Positions 37,619-48,629 of a stretch of DNA of 64,000 nucleotides are shown here, piece by piece. A program made the translations under genes and the position numbers. The notes below the pieces were generated by a model. It ran no database searches. It was not told the DNA's origin and saw only the letters and a list, made by a program, of their open reading frames with translations. Source of the stretch: Arthrobacter sp. StoSoilB5 (GTDB lineage Bacteria; Actinomycetota; Actinomycetes; Actinomycetales; Micrococcaceae); NCBI RefSeq assembly GCF_019977235.1, contig NZ_AP024646.1, forward strand, positions 3,658,001-3,722,000. Reading direction: 5' to 3'. How positions within the stretch are numbered: position 1 is the first letter of the stretch; every line of letters begins with the position of its first letter.

Positions 37619-38259
37619 TGACCGGTGCCCGTAGGGTTCCAAACAACGGATACCTTGGCCGCGTTGGCCTTGGCACCCAGCAGCTTGGGCATTTGCTTAT
37701 CCGTAACCAGCACCAGCACGACTGGTGTCTTTGAGGCGCCCAAGGCACCGGAACCGGCTAGTACCTCTGCGATCTCGGCACCAGGCAGCAATAACTGCGG
37801 TTCGTCAAAGGCAGTTTGCGCGCCAGGCATGGCAACCCAGACGTCCACCTTTGTCCCGGGAACCGCCTGCGCCGGAAGTGACTCGTCCATCGGTATGGCA
37901 ACGGGCTTACGGTTCAAAGCGTCAGCCTGCCCCAGGCTCTTCTGTGGAACCAGCTGGTCCTTCTCAATTCTCTGTAGTGCGACCTTGCCCTCGGCGATCC
38001 CGCCCTCCACGGTTACATAGCCAGACTCGACGTCGTCCAAGCGAACCTGAACTACGGTCAGATCCCCGGGCTTCACGGTTTGGCCAACGGAGATGCCTTC
38101 CCGTGCGGCATAAACCTGCGTGGTCCGGTCGGCTGTACTGACAACGGAGATGACTCCGGCGATGGACACGAGCACAAGCAGCACTCCCACCAGCAGCCGT
38201 GGATCCTTCCACGACGGCTTCTTAAACCTGGCGCCGCCGACGCCTGTACTCGGATCCAT
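37615..38259 (-). CDS. SAF-domain membrane protein, CpaB/RcpC-like
   Basis: 214 residues with one N-terminal membrane helix (LLVGVLLVLVSIAGVISVV), then an SAF domain with YAAREGISVGQTVKPGDL and a region ending in the second SAF strand (KPVAIPMDESLPAQAVPG). CpaB/RcpC proteins are periplasmic or extracytoplasmic partners of the Tad secretin; in Gram-positive bacteria the homologue is thought to help at the outer face of the membrane. ATG 38259 has a GCAGGAA site. It overlaps the CpaE-like gene, forming a two-gene operon. Assignment to the pilus system is inferred from that partner. Confidence 0.75.
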   Translation of the reverse strand: MDPSTGVGGARFKKPSWKDPRLLVGVLLVLVSIAGVISVVSTADRTTQVYAAREGISVGQTVKPGDLTVVQVRLDDVESGYVTVEGGIAEGKVALQRIEKDQLVPQKSLGQADALNRKPVAIPMDESLPAQAVPGTKVDVWVAMPGAQTAFDEPQLLLPGAEIAEVLAGSGALGASKTPVVLVLVTDKQMPKLLGAKANAAKVSVVWNPTGTGQ

Positions 38260-38415
38260 TTTTCCTGCTCCCCCATTGAAGTTGGCGGCGTGGTAACCCT
38301 GGGCCGCATGTTCATTGTTACCGGGAGGAGGCCCGGGCCAAAGTCAAGAAGTGCAAATCATGCGAAATTGTGGATAACTACGCCAAACAGCACCAACAGA
38401 TGCCAAAATAGTGGC

Positions 38416-38631
38416 ATGCCCCGATTCCTGACTCTGGCGGACGTCGCCGAACAACTGCAGATCAATTCCCCACAGGCTTATGCCCTGGTTCGCAGCGGTG
38501 AGTTGAAAGCCATCCAGGTCGGAGGACGTGGTCAATGGCGTATCGAGGAAAAGATGCTGGAGCAATACATCGAGGAGCGGTATGCCGAGGCCAGCCGCAT
38601 GATTGAAGAGGCCAAGTCCAAGTCGGATTAA
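38416..38631 (+). CDS. Small helix-turn-helix DNA-binding protein, excisionase/MerR-like
   Basis: 71 residues. The region FLTLADVAEQLQINSPQAYA followed by LVRSGELKAIQVG and WRIEEKMLEQYIEE fits the winged-helix family often annotated as excisionase-like (HTH_17). The C-terminal 20 residues form a charged helix. Such stand-alone proteins are common chromosomal regulators in actinobacteria and do not by themselves point to a phage. ATG 38416 lacks a clear ribosome site; a leaderless transcript is possible. It is divergent from the SAF-domain gene, which it may regulate. Confidence 0.8.
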   Translation: MPRFLTLADVAEQLQINSPQAYALVRSGELKAIQVGGRGQWRIEEKMLEQYIEERYAEASRMIEEAKSKSD

Positions 38632-38662
38632 CTCGGGGGCTGCCACGCGTAGGGATGAAGAG

Positions 38663-39232
38663 CTAGAATCCCCGGCTACTTGTTGAGCAAACGGCTGCAA
38701 GCGATGTAAAGGGTATGGTCTTCACGGCAGCCACGGCACTTCCTCGCCGCACTTCACCCCGGGTGTCGGCAAAGTCGAAATGGTCCCGCCCCACCCTGTC
38801 GATCACACCGTGGAGCCTGAGGTCCGTTCGCGGACCAGCGCTCAAGACCACTGTCACCTGGGCCCTGTCACGCGAGAGTCCCCGGAGGGCGCTGGCAAGA
38901 CCCAGCGAACTTTGCACGTGGGACGTAGGCTTCTGAGCCAATCTTCCGAGTCCGTCGTAGTGAGTTACCGATGCACATGGAATGAGCCATTGCCGTCCAC
39001 CGTCGACTAAGACAAACCATCCTCCGCCAACATGGCCCAGTGTTCCCTGTAGAGACACGCCGGTAGTGAGAACCAGTGCTATCTCAGCTCCGGCCACTCC
39101 CCGAAGCCTGTCGGCAAGGTCCAGGCCCGCAACTTCGACCCGAACACGTTCGGATATTTCCGATTCTCGGGCCAGGGCGCGCTCGGCAGAAAATTGCGCT
39201 TCCAGATCTTCAAAGAGAGAGTCCCATCTCAT
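38663..39232 (-). CDS. Conserved hypothetical protein (189 residues)
   Basis: A soluble protein with no domain I recognise. The N-terminal 35 residues are predicted helical and charged (MRWDSLFEDLEAQF, AERALARESEISERVRV). Two similar beta-rich halves follow, each with a GxLGHVGxxxFVLVDG or GVIDRVGRDHFDFAD pattern. This internal similarity suggests a duplicated Sm-like or SH3-like barrel. It is convergent with the HTH gene and divergent from the LysM gene. Proteins of this shape occur next to the secA region in Arthrobacter-like genomes, to my recollection; a function is not assigned. Confidence 0.6.
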   Translation of the reverse strand: MRWDSLFEDLEAQFSAERALARESEISERVRVEVAGLDLADRLRGVAGAEIALVLTTGVSLQGTLGHVGGGWFVLVDGGRQWLIPCASVTHYDGLGRLAQKPTSHVQSSLGLASALRGLSRDRAQVTVVLSAGPRTDLRLHGVIDRVGRDHFDFADTRGEVRRGSAVAAVKTIPFTSLAAVCSTSSRGF

Positions 39233-39378
39233 ATGGTCACAATAGGACTCCTAGCGCGTCGCGCCAACCGCCGCCGCATTTTTCCCGTCATGATTGGACA
39301 AAGTCCTTTGTCTGTGCTCAGAATGAGCAAACATCATCAAATGACATCAAACAGCATTAAAGAGCCGGAAGGTAAAGA

Positions 39379-40176
39379 ATGACCAGCGATCCATCCAGGA
39401 TCCGGCACGACACCGCCTTGGCCGCCACGCTTCTCGGACTGGGACTGTTGCTCTTGATCATCGGGCAGAGCTTGTTGGGGCAGTGGCAGGTGAATGCGGC
39501 CCACGGGCAAAGAAGCACCTTCGAACACCTCCTCGCCCTTATGTCCAGCGCCTTCGGAATCGCCATTGTCTCCTGGTGGATACTCTCACTTGGCCTCGCG
39601 GCTTGGGCTGCGCTCCTGCACGGTGCGGGCAAAAGTGACGGCGCCAACGCATTGGCCAAGTTCAGTCCAGGCTTCATGCTAAGACTGGCGTTCGCCCTCC
39701 TAAGCCTGAACTTTCTTGGAGTAAATGCCGCACAGGCTGCCACGACCCCGGAACCCGCGTGGCACCCCACCGGTGCGACAGTGCCCGGGCTTGCGGCCTT
39801 GCACCCCTCTGCTGGGACCCAGGCGGCCCACCGGATCCCTGTCGGAGGGGCTCCATCGCAAGCCAGCGACGAAGGCCACGACGCGAATAAGCTTGGGCCA
39901 GGCTGGCAGCCACGTCCTCCCGTCGTCAGTCCCAGCCTCCTGGCGCGTCCAGGCGCTCGCGGCTTGGCCCCGGCCCATCCAGTCGAGGACAGCGTTGTCG
40001 TCAAGGCTGGTGATTCGCTGTGGTCCATTGCCGCTGACAGCCTTGGACCATTCGCAACGGACGTGGACATCGCTCTCCATTGGCCGAACTGGTATGCAGC
40101 AAACCGGGCAGTCATAGGCGACAACCCTGCAGCGCTGCTCCCGGGGCAAATATTGCAGCCCCCAACACCGGGTTAG
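39379..40176 (+). CDS. LysM-domain protein with N-terminal membrane segments
   Basis: 265 residues. Membrane helices lie at about 12-34 (LAATLLGLGLLLLIIGQSLL), 50-78 and 95-120, followed by a Pro/Ala/Gly-rich linker and a C-terminal LysM module (VVVKAGDSLWSIAADSLGP, ending at LLPGQILQPP). LysM binds N-acetylglucosamine in peptidoglycan, so the protein probably ties the membrane to the wall. The linker and LysM would be outside the cell. ATG 39379 has GGAAGG eight bases upstream. It precedes the Rv3235-like gene with 161 bases between them and no visible terminator, so co-transcription is possible. Confidence 0.8.
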   Translation: MTSDPSRIRHDTALAATLLGLGLLLLIIGQSLLGQWQVNAAHGQRSTFEHLLALMSSAFGIAIVSWWILSLGLAAWAALLHGAGKSDGANALAKFSPGFMLRLAFALLSLNFLGVNAAQAATTPEPAWHPTGATVPGLAALHPSAGTQAAHRIPVGGAPSQASDEGHDANKLGPGWQPRPPVVSPSLLARPGARGLAPAHPVEDSVVVKAGDSLWSIAADSLGPFATDVDIALHWPNWYAANRAVIGDNPAALLPGQILQPPTPG

Positions 40177-40337
40177 GCTTTCCACGCCCGTAGTAGAACC
40201 CGACTTCGATGGACGCCACCCACTCAGGGGCACGCGTTCAAGCCCTAAAACCACTCCCAGTGTCATCCCAGACGTAGCAACCTGAGCCAAGCGATGCCCG
40301 CGCAACGGCTCACAGAGTGAACTCATGAGGATTGACC

Positions 40338-40760
40338 ATGACCGTTGTAACTGCCCACCGCCACGCCAGCCGCCAGCGGACCAAACGTCCTGAAATGAAT
40401 GCCGGAGGCAACGCTTCTACCCTCGACGTAAGGCTGGTGGCGCGAAGCATCGCCCAAGCAGCGGTTGAGGTCCTGGCCGGGACACGTTCGATTCTCCAAC
40501 TGTCCAGATCACTGGATCCGGATTGCTTTCTGTCGCTCCAGCATCGGGCCGCCCTCACACGCGAACACGCAGCACGTACCCGTGGTTCACTACTGGTACA
40601 CAGAAGCCCAATGGTCCGCTCCGTTCGTGCTTGTGCCATTTCGGAGACCGTTTATGAGGCCAGCATCGTCGTGTCTGAGGAGCAGCGTTCCCGCGCCATC
40701 GCCATGAGGTTGGAACACCGCGACGGAACATGGCAGGTCACCGCATTGGAGATCGGCTAG
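40338..40760 (+). CDS. Rv3235-family conserved protein (DUF6459-like)
   Basis: 140 residues from ATG 40338, preceded by GAGGA at a good distance; a TTG six bases earlier is less likely. A basic N-terminus is followed by a region with LDVRLVARSIAQAAVEVLAG and LSRSLDPDCFLSLQHRAAL, and a C-terminal beta-rich half (ACAISETVYEASIVVSEEQR, then RSRAIAMRLEHRDGTWQV). This pattern matches actinobacterial proteins beside secA (Rv3235 in M. tuberculosis). Function unknown. It is convergent with secA and shares its terminator region. Confidence 0.8.
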   Translation: MTVVTAHRHASRQRTKRPEMNAGGNASTLDVRLVARSIAQAAVEVLAGTRSILQLSRSLDPDCFLSLQHRAALTREHAARTRGSLLVHRSPMVRSVRACAISETVYEASIVVSEEQRSRAIAMRLEHRDGTWQVTALEIG

Positions 40761-40763
40761 AAA

Positions 40764-40795
40764 AAGGGTCCCGGACTTGTGTGTCCGGGACCCTT
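40764..40795 (-). terminator. Rho-independent terminator of secA
   Basis: Perfect 13-bp stem (aagggtcccggac / gtccgggaccctt) with a six-base loop. On the minus strand it is followed by TTTCT, with T residues also within the arm, 17 bases past the secA stop. On the plus strand it directly follows the Rv3235-like gene. Confidence 0.88.
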
Positions 40796-40811
40796 CGTCC
40801 TAGGTGTGCGA

Positions 40812-43553
<2,742 letters not shown>

Positions 43554-43595
43554 GTGAAATTGCTCCCAGTCTCATGCTGCCGAATTCTGGCTGTT

Positions 43596-44885
43596 TCAGT
43601 CTACGGGAGAGACCAACGCCACGCTGCCGGGTTCCCCTGTGAGCGGACTGCTTTGGCGTTCTGGTTCCCAGAGCCCGATGGGACCCCAAGCCACTGCCTC
43701 AGACAGCGGAGCCGCGAGATCCCCCACCGGCCACACAACAACTTCCTGAAGGCCCAGCCATTCGGCCATAAGCCACAGTTCGGCGGAAAGCTCGACGGCG
43801 GTATCCGCTGGTGCTCCTGGCTCACCATAAGCGGAACGAACCAGAAGTTGGCTTGTGGCTCTTTCAGCCTTCAAATCGACTCGTGCCACGATGGCTTCCC
43901 TGAGCAGGAAGGGCAGAACGTAGTATCCGAAACGGCGTTTGGCAGCGGGCGTGTAGATTTCAATCCGGTAGTGGAACCCGAACAACTCTTCCAATCGGCG
44001 CCGCTCGAACACCAGCGAGTCAAAAGGACTCAATAAGGCTCGGCCTTCGGCTCTGCGTGGCAGCCTGGCCTCGACGTGCCGGTAGGTTTCCCGGTCCCAA
44101 CCGCGCACGGAAACGCGCTCCAGCCGGCCTGCCCGGAGAAGTCGCTGCACCGAGTCGGCCCCCGCCTTCAGCGGGGTTCGAAAGTAGTCGGCAAAACATC
44201 GGACCGTTCCAATGCCATGGGCCAACGCGGCTGCTTCCATGAGCCGGTCAAGGGCGGCGTCCGCATCCATGCCGGCCCGTACGGAACCTGGCAGGACCCT
44301 GGAGGTAAGTGTATATAGACGTTCAAATTGGGGCGTCCGTGAAGCCGCCGAAACGCGACCTTCCTCAAATAAGTGCTCCAGAACGCGCTTTACCGTGTTC
44401 CAGTTCCAGCCCCAATTCTCCAGTTCAGCGTCCTCGGTGTGCCCAAGCTGTGCGGTCAAGGCCGACGCCGTCATGGGCGGTCCGGCCTCAAGGGCTGCGA
44501 GGATTCGTTCTTCCATGGCAATGCGCACCGTGGGTTCCAAGTGATGCGCACCCACCCACGCGCGCTTTTGCCAATGCAGCAGGTCTTGAAAATGCTCTGG
44601 CCGGATGTAGCTGGCCTCGTGAGCCCAGTACTCCATCATTTTGCGCGGCTTCCTTCCCGCCATGGAATGAAGGATTGCCGGGTCATAGTTTCCCAGCCGC
44701 GAAAAGAATGGCAGATAGTGGCTCCGCGCCAGCACGTTCACGGAGTCGATCTGGACAAGCTGGATCTGGGCAAAGGTCCGGCCCACCGCCCGTGGGGTCA
44801 CGGGGCCGGCGGGCCGGACTTTCGCCAATCCTTGGGCTGCCAATGCGATCCGCCGCGCCTGTGACAGGCTCAGCGAAGCTGTCAT
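43596..44885 (-). CDS. YcaQ/AlkZ-like winged-helix DNA glycosylase family protein
   Basis: 429 residues of the HTH_42 family. LSLSQARRIALAAQGLA opens the protein, and QLVQIDSVNVLARSHYLPFF carries the catalytic QxD-type motif (QID) known from YcaQ/AlkZ enzymes that unhook interstrand crosslinks. RRAEGRALLSPFDSLVFERR and an RIEIYTPAAKRRFGYYVLPF stretch follow, both typical. The product is a probable base-excision repair enzyme acting on DNA crosslinks or bulky alkyl adducts. It lies between hpf and secA on the same strand. The last 45 residues are less conserved and end in VALVSPVD. Confidence 0.85.
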   Translation of the reverse strand: MTASLSLSQARRIALAAQGLAKVRPAGPVTPRAVGRTFAQIQLVQIDSVNVLARSHYLPFFSRLGNYDPAILHSMAGRKPRKMMEYWAHEASYIRPEHFQDLLHWQKRAWVGAHHLEPTVRIAMEERILAALEAGPPMTASALTAQLGHTEDAELENWGWNWNTVKRVLEHLFEEGRVSAASRTPQFERLYTLTSRVLPGSVRAGMDADAALDRLMEAAALAHGIGTVRCFADYFRTPLKAGADSVQRLLRAGRLERVSVRGWDRETYRHVEARLPRRAEGRALLSPFDSLVFERRRLEELFGFHYRIEIYTPAAKRRFGYYVLPFLLREAIVARVDLKAERATSQLLVRSAYGEPGAPADTAVELSAELWLMAEWLGLQEVVVWPVGDLAAPLSEAVAWGPIGLWEPERQSSPLTGEPGSVALVSPVD

Positions 44886-44912
44886 TGAAGTCCTTTCACG
44901 TGCAACCAGGCC

Positions 44913-45641
44913 TTACTTGGCAGTGGCCGCCTGATCGTCGGAGCGGTAAGCGTGGATCTTCTCCTCCACGGCTTCCTCGCCGGGCTCGCAGGTGGAGTCG
45001 AGGGTAATCACACCATAAGTCCAGCCACTGCGCCGGTAAACAACCGAGGGCGCATTGGTTTCTTTGTCCAGGAACAGGTAGAAGTTGTGCCCCACGAGTT
45101 CCATGTTGTCCACTGCATCATCGAGTGTGAGGGATGCTGCCGGGAAAACCTTACGACGGATCAAAACGGGTGAATCTCCCGCTGGGATGTCGTTCTCGAT
45201 TTCGTAGGGCGACCGCTCATCGACCTGGGGTGCAGGTTCTTCCTGGCTGGTGGCCCCTACGTAGATTGGCTCGCTGGCACTCGCGGGCTCAAGGGAGGCC
45301 GTTGCTTCCCGAACGGCCTTGGGCGTGTGGCGCCCATGGTGCACCTTCTTCCGATCCTTTGCGCGACGCAGCCGCTCAAGCAGCTTGTTGTACGCAAGAT
45401 CGAAGGCAGCAAATTTGTCAGCGGCTGTGGCCTCGGCACGGATAACAGGGCCTCGGCCCAGGACTGTCACTTCAACGGTGAGCTGTCCCGGCGTTTGCCG
45501 GGGATTGGTCTCCTTGGAAACCTTGGCGTCGACTCGCTGGACTTTGTCCCCCAGCGATTCAATCTTTGAGATCTTCTCGCCGGCATATTCGCGAAAGCGG
45601 TCAGAAACTGTCAGATTTCGTCCGCTGATCATGAACTCCAT
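44913..45641 (-). CDS. hpf: Long-form ribosome hibernation promoting factor
   Basis: 242 residues from ATG 45641, which has GGAGGGCACC upstream; the frame is open 11 codons further but without a site. The N-terminal S30AE domain (MEFMISGRNLTVSDRFREYA, KISKIESL, VTVLGRGPVIRAEATA) binds the decoding centre. A linker of about 60 residues leads to the C-terminal dimerisation domain (VIRRKVFPAASLTLDDAVD is seen as LIRRKVFPAASLTLDDAVD, then HNFYLFLDKETN and YRRSGWTYGVITL). Long HPF joins two ribosomes into inactive 100S dimers in stationary phase or stress. It lies in the conserved comF-hpf-secA order. Confidence 0.94.
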   Translation of the reverse strand: MEFMISGRNLTVSDRFREYAGEKISKIESLGDKVQRVDAKVSKETNPRQTPGQLTVEVTVLGRGPVIRAEATAADKFAAFDLAYNKLLERLRRAKDRKKVHHGRHTPKAVREATASLEPASASEPIYVGATSQEEPAPQVDERSPYEIENDIPAGDSPVLIRRKVFPAASLTLDDAVDNMELVGHNFYLFLDKETNAPSVVYRRSGWTYGVITLDSTCEPGEEAVEEKIHAYRSDDQAATAK

Positions 45642-45799
45642 GGTGCCCTCCAAATAACTCAGGTGACACGACAACGACGCTGTTGGGGGCTGGTCTGACG
45701 GACAGTCGAGCCCCTTTCCGAGCCGCTATCGACAGGTACATCTGTTCTTGGTACCCACAACCGACGTTAGTTCATCGGCACGAGTTATTCACCCTTTGG

Positions 45800-46660
45800 C
45801 TACTTATTTTTTGTTTGCGTCTTAACCACACGATGCGGCTCGTCCCCAACGGTATTCGAGGCGTAGGCTGGTGGCCTCGTGGCCGCAAGAACAACGGCGC
45901 CGCAGACTATCCCTCCGGCCGCGGACACCGCCCGGGCGGCCTCTGCGAGGGTAGCTCCGGTGGTGAGGACATCGTCCACAACCACGCATCTTTGCCCACG
46001 GATTTTTTCCGCATAGCGGGCTCGAACTCTCATGGAACCCCGCACACGCCTGGCACGCTCACCCCGGCCGAGTCCTTTTTGGCCGCTGGAACGGCTGCCC
46101 GCGTCCGCGCCAAGGATGGCGCTGATGCCATTTCGAATCAGGTCTTTGCAGGTCACGGCCAGCGCAGGGTCCTCGAGGAGGCGCCGTGTCTTCTCAAGAG
46201 CATCCAGGCCCGCGCATTCGGCCAACATCCCGCGTCTGCCCATACAGCCGAGCAGAAGGTGTACAGGGCTGAAACCCCGTCTCCGGAATGCCTTGCCGCT
46301 GCTGGGAACAGGAATAAGGCAAACCCCCGGCTGATCGCCAATGGCCGCGCGAACAGCGTTCCCGAGGCACGGCGCCAACACTTCTGCCAGCCGCCACTGG
46401 CCGAAGCTTTTGAACGACAACAGGGACTGGGAAAGTTCATCCCTGTAGGGTCCTGCGGCGACCACGCCCAGCTTTGCAGTGCCATCGACATCCACAAGCG
46501 CGGGCGATTCCTGTTCGGCCCTGAAAGGCTTCCTGCAAAGCTGACGCACCCGCTTGGCACAACGGCTGCACAGAGCGGTATCTTCCACGCCGCAGCAGAC
46601 GCAATCAACGGGAACGAGAAGTGCAAGCAACTCCATCAATGCCCTTTGCAGGCTGGCCAT
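45800..46660 (-). CDS. comF: ComF-family phosphoribosyltransferase-like protein
   Basis: 286 residues from ATG 46660. Near the N-terminus a Cys4 zinc-ribbon-like motif (CVCCG and CSRC) is seen, then a central GPYRDELSQSLLSFKSFGQW stretch, PVPSSGKAFRRRGFSP, and the PRPP-binding loop VVVDDVLTTGATL typical of type I phosphoribosyltransferases. ComF proteins support DNA uptake in Bacillus, but in actinobacteria the role is unclear. The frame continues upstream to ATG 46852, adding 64 residues with low family resemblance; start 46660 aligns better with the family's beginning (MASLQRALMELLALLVPVDC). It follows lpqB on the same strand. Confidence 0.85.
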   Translation of the reverse strand: MASLQRALMELLALLVPVDCVCCGVEDTALCSRCAKRVRQLCRKPFRAEQESPALVDVDGTAKLGVVAAGPYRDELSQSLLSFKSFGQWRLAEVLAPCLGNAVRAAIGDQPGVCLIPVPSSGKAFRRRGFSPVHLLLGCMGRRGMLAECAGLDALEKTRRLLEDPALAVTCKDLIRNGISAILGADAGSRSSGQKGLGRGERARRVRGSMRVRARYAEKIRGQRCVVVDDVLTTGATLAEAARAVSAAGGIVCGAVVLAATRPPAYASNTVGDEPHRVVKTQTKNK

Positions 46661-46910
46661 CAGGCGCCCCAATGGACGCCGATCCCTTCCGCGTCGCGGA
46701 GGTGCAGAGGGGTCCCGGGCCACGACATCCGGGTCAAGCATGCGCCGGATGCGTTTCGCGGATTGGGGACCATCAGCGGCAGAAGGAACGTGGTTCAAGG
46801 CATCGATCATGCTGATAGCCTCAGGCACTTCTTGTTCCGGCAACAGGCCCACAAACCGCTATGTGAACAACGAACCACCTTTTTGTCCAGCGGGTTCGGG
46901 TTACGTCCCC

Positions 46911-48629
46911 TCAGCCAGGGAAGGCAGGCTCGGTGGGGCCCTTAAGCTGAAGCTCCCACCCGTTGCCGACCCGCTGAAAGATTCCAGCATTGGATTGGCC
47001 GTAAATCTGTTCGGACCCATTCCCTGCGCTCAGGCTCACGAGGCCGTCCCAAGGCGCCAATTGCTGGGGCTCCCCCGATGTAAGCGAGAGCAACTCCGGT
47101 ACCACGGTGGCCGTAGCCGAACTGGCCATGACGGCAACGGTGGAACCGTTAACCCACACTCCTTGGTCAGGCGAGGTGGAACTAAAAAGGGTGATGGGAG
47201 CCGTGAGATCCTTGGGCACGCCGTCTGCGTTGCGGACAATGCCCGTCACCTGGACCACCGCTTTTCCGTTCGCCTCGGATATCACCAGCGCCCGGGTACC
47301 TTCGCGCGAGATCCGGAAATCCTTGACTGTCCGCCCGGAAAGCCACGTGGGAGACATGGTCACCGCGGGTACAGCCATTCCCGGGGCAACGCCAGTGGGC
47401 TTGAACGCCACAACTTCAGTGTTTCCCCTGGCACCAGGCCCTGCCGTCCAAACCCAATCATGCGGACTGAACGAAGGCCCGGTCAACGTGCTTCGGGTGG
47501 TCAGTTGGCGGGCCACTTGACCCGGCTCGATTGAATACAAGGTGGTTTTGTCGCCGTTGAGGAAGGCAACGGTTTGGGATACCGGCGACTCCGCGGGTGA
47601 GTGGGGGCCCAACCCTGCAACGGATTGAATGTCCGGCAATGGCGAAACACGGTTGTTCTCATAGCGCACCAGGTCGCCGTTGTTGACGGCAACCTGGCGG
47701 GCAGGGACGTTCTTGTCTACAACCGGCGGAAGAACAGTTCCGTTATCCTCTACGCGGACCAGGTCCTGGTCGGCGCGAAGCTGGACGTTAATGACGTCCG
47801 GTTGCCCTCTGAAAGTTAATGCCAGCTGATTCTGCATCCGTTGGCGGTCTTCTGCTGATGCGTCGAAGAGTTCTTTGGCAGACAAATCCACCTGGGCTGC
47901 TCCGGAAACCACCGGGACAGATTCCCGGGCCAACTTCATCCCGGAGGGAAAGGCGCTCACAACGGCACCGCGCAAATAAGGCGCAGGGCCGGCGAGCAGG
48001 GCGCTGGTCATGGACTTAACGGTCTTCTTTTTGATGAACCAGCGGTAGTCCGGCACCGCATAGGTGAACGTCGGGTCATAGAAGTAGATGGGAAAGGCGC
48101 CGTAAATGACTTTGAACGTCTCTTCCGGAATCGCGGTACCATCCGGCACCTTGGAGATCCGCCACTCCCCCTCCACTTTTTCAAGGGAGACGGGGATGGT
48201 CTCCTTCGTTCCAGGTGGGAACTGCGTGGCAATTCCGTCGGCATCGACTGAGTAGGCAAGGTCTACTTCATAGAGGTATTCATTCTCCACGGCCGTCTTA
48301 ACCACTTCCGCCCCGCGGAAAACTATGGCCCGCTTATCCGGCTTCCACGTCACGGCTTGGGCTTGCGTCAAATATTGCCGTGCTACAGGGTAGTCGTCCT
48401 CATAACCGCTGCCAGCCATGTAGAAATCCTCAATGACGGCTTCTGGCGTAGAGCCAGCGCGCGGTGCTGCAGGAAAGAACACAGGCGCGTTAGGGTTTCC
48501 AGCGCCCTCGTCGTGGCTTTTCCCCACTGGACCGGACCGGGGAATCTGGGCACATGAGGCCAACAAAACCATGATTGCCGCCAGCACGGCCACGAACGTC
48601 CGCCTGCGGGCGGTGTCGAGGGCCCTCAT
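46911..48629 (-). CDS. lpqB: Lipoprotein LpqB, accessory to the MtrAB system
   Basis: 572-residue lipoprotein. The signal ends at LLASC (Cys26). A GerMN domain follows at about 190-300 ([20 protein letters not shown]) and a C-terminal beta-propeller-like LpqB domain runs from about 330. LpqB interacts with the extracellular part of MtrB and modulates the two-component system that controls cell-wall and division genes. Its ATG overlaps the mtrB stop by four bases. Order mtrA-mtrB-lpqB is conserved across actinobacteria. The protein is predicted to be anchored outside the cytoplasmic membrane. Confidence 0.95.
   Translation of the reverse strand: MRALDTARRRTFVAVLAAIMVLLASCAQIPRSGPVGKSHDEGAGNPNAPVFFPAAPRAGSTPEAVIEDFYMAGSGYEDDYPVARQYLTQAQAVTWKPDKRAIVFRGAEVVKTAVENEYLYEVDLAYSVDADGIATQFPPGTKETIPVSLEKVEGEWRISKVPDGTAIPEETFKVIYGAFPIYFYDPTFTYAVPDYRWFIKKKTVKSMTSALLAGPAPYLRGAVVSAFPSGMKLARESVPVVSGAAQVDLSAKELFDASAEDRQRMQNQLALTFRGQPDVINVQLRADQDLVRVEDNGTVLPPVVDKNVPARQVAVNNGDLVRYENNRVSPLPDIQSVAGLGPHSPAESPVSQTVAFLNGDKTTLYSIEPGQVARQLTTRSTLTGPSFSPHDWVWTAGPGARGNTEVVAFKPTGVAPGMAVPAVTMSPTWLSGRTVKDFRISREGTRALVISEANGKAVVQVTGIVRNADGVPKDLTAPITLFSSTSPDQGVWVNGSTVAVMASSATATVVPELLSLTSGEPQQLAPWDGLVSLSAGNGSEQIYGQSNAGIFQRVGNGWELQLKGPTEPAFPG

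Noticed and set aside
38416..38631. Excisionase-like protein as evidence for a prophage or integrative element
   Set aside because: No integrase, att-like repeats or phage genes nearby; this HTH family is common as a chromosomal regulator.
24429..40800. Search for WXG100/EsxA-like partners of the FHA-FtsK ATPase
   Set aside because: No open frame of about 100 codons with a WxG motif and helical hairpin was found near the gene or elsewhere in the window.
45683..46945. 420-codon open frame opposite comF
   Set aside because: Antisense to comF; no domain resemblance and it runs across gene boundaries.
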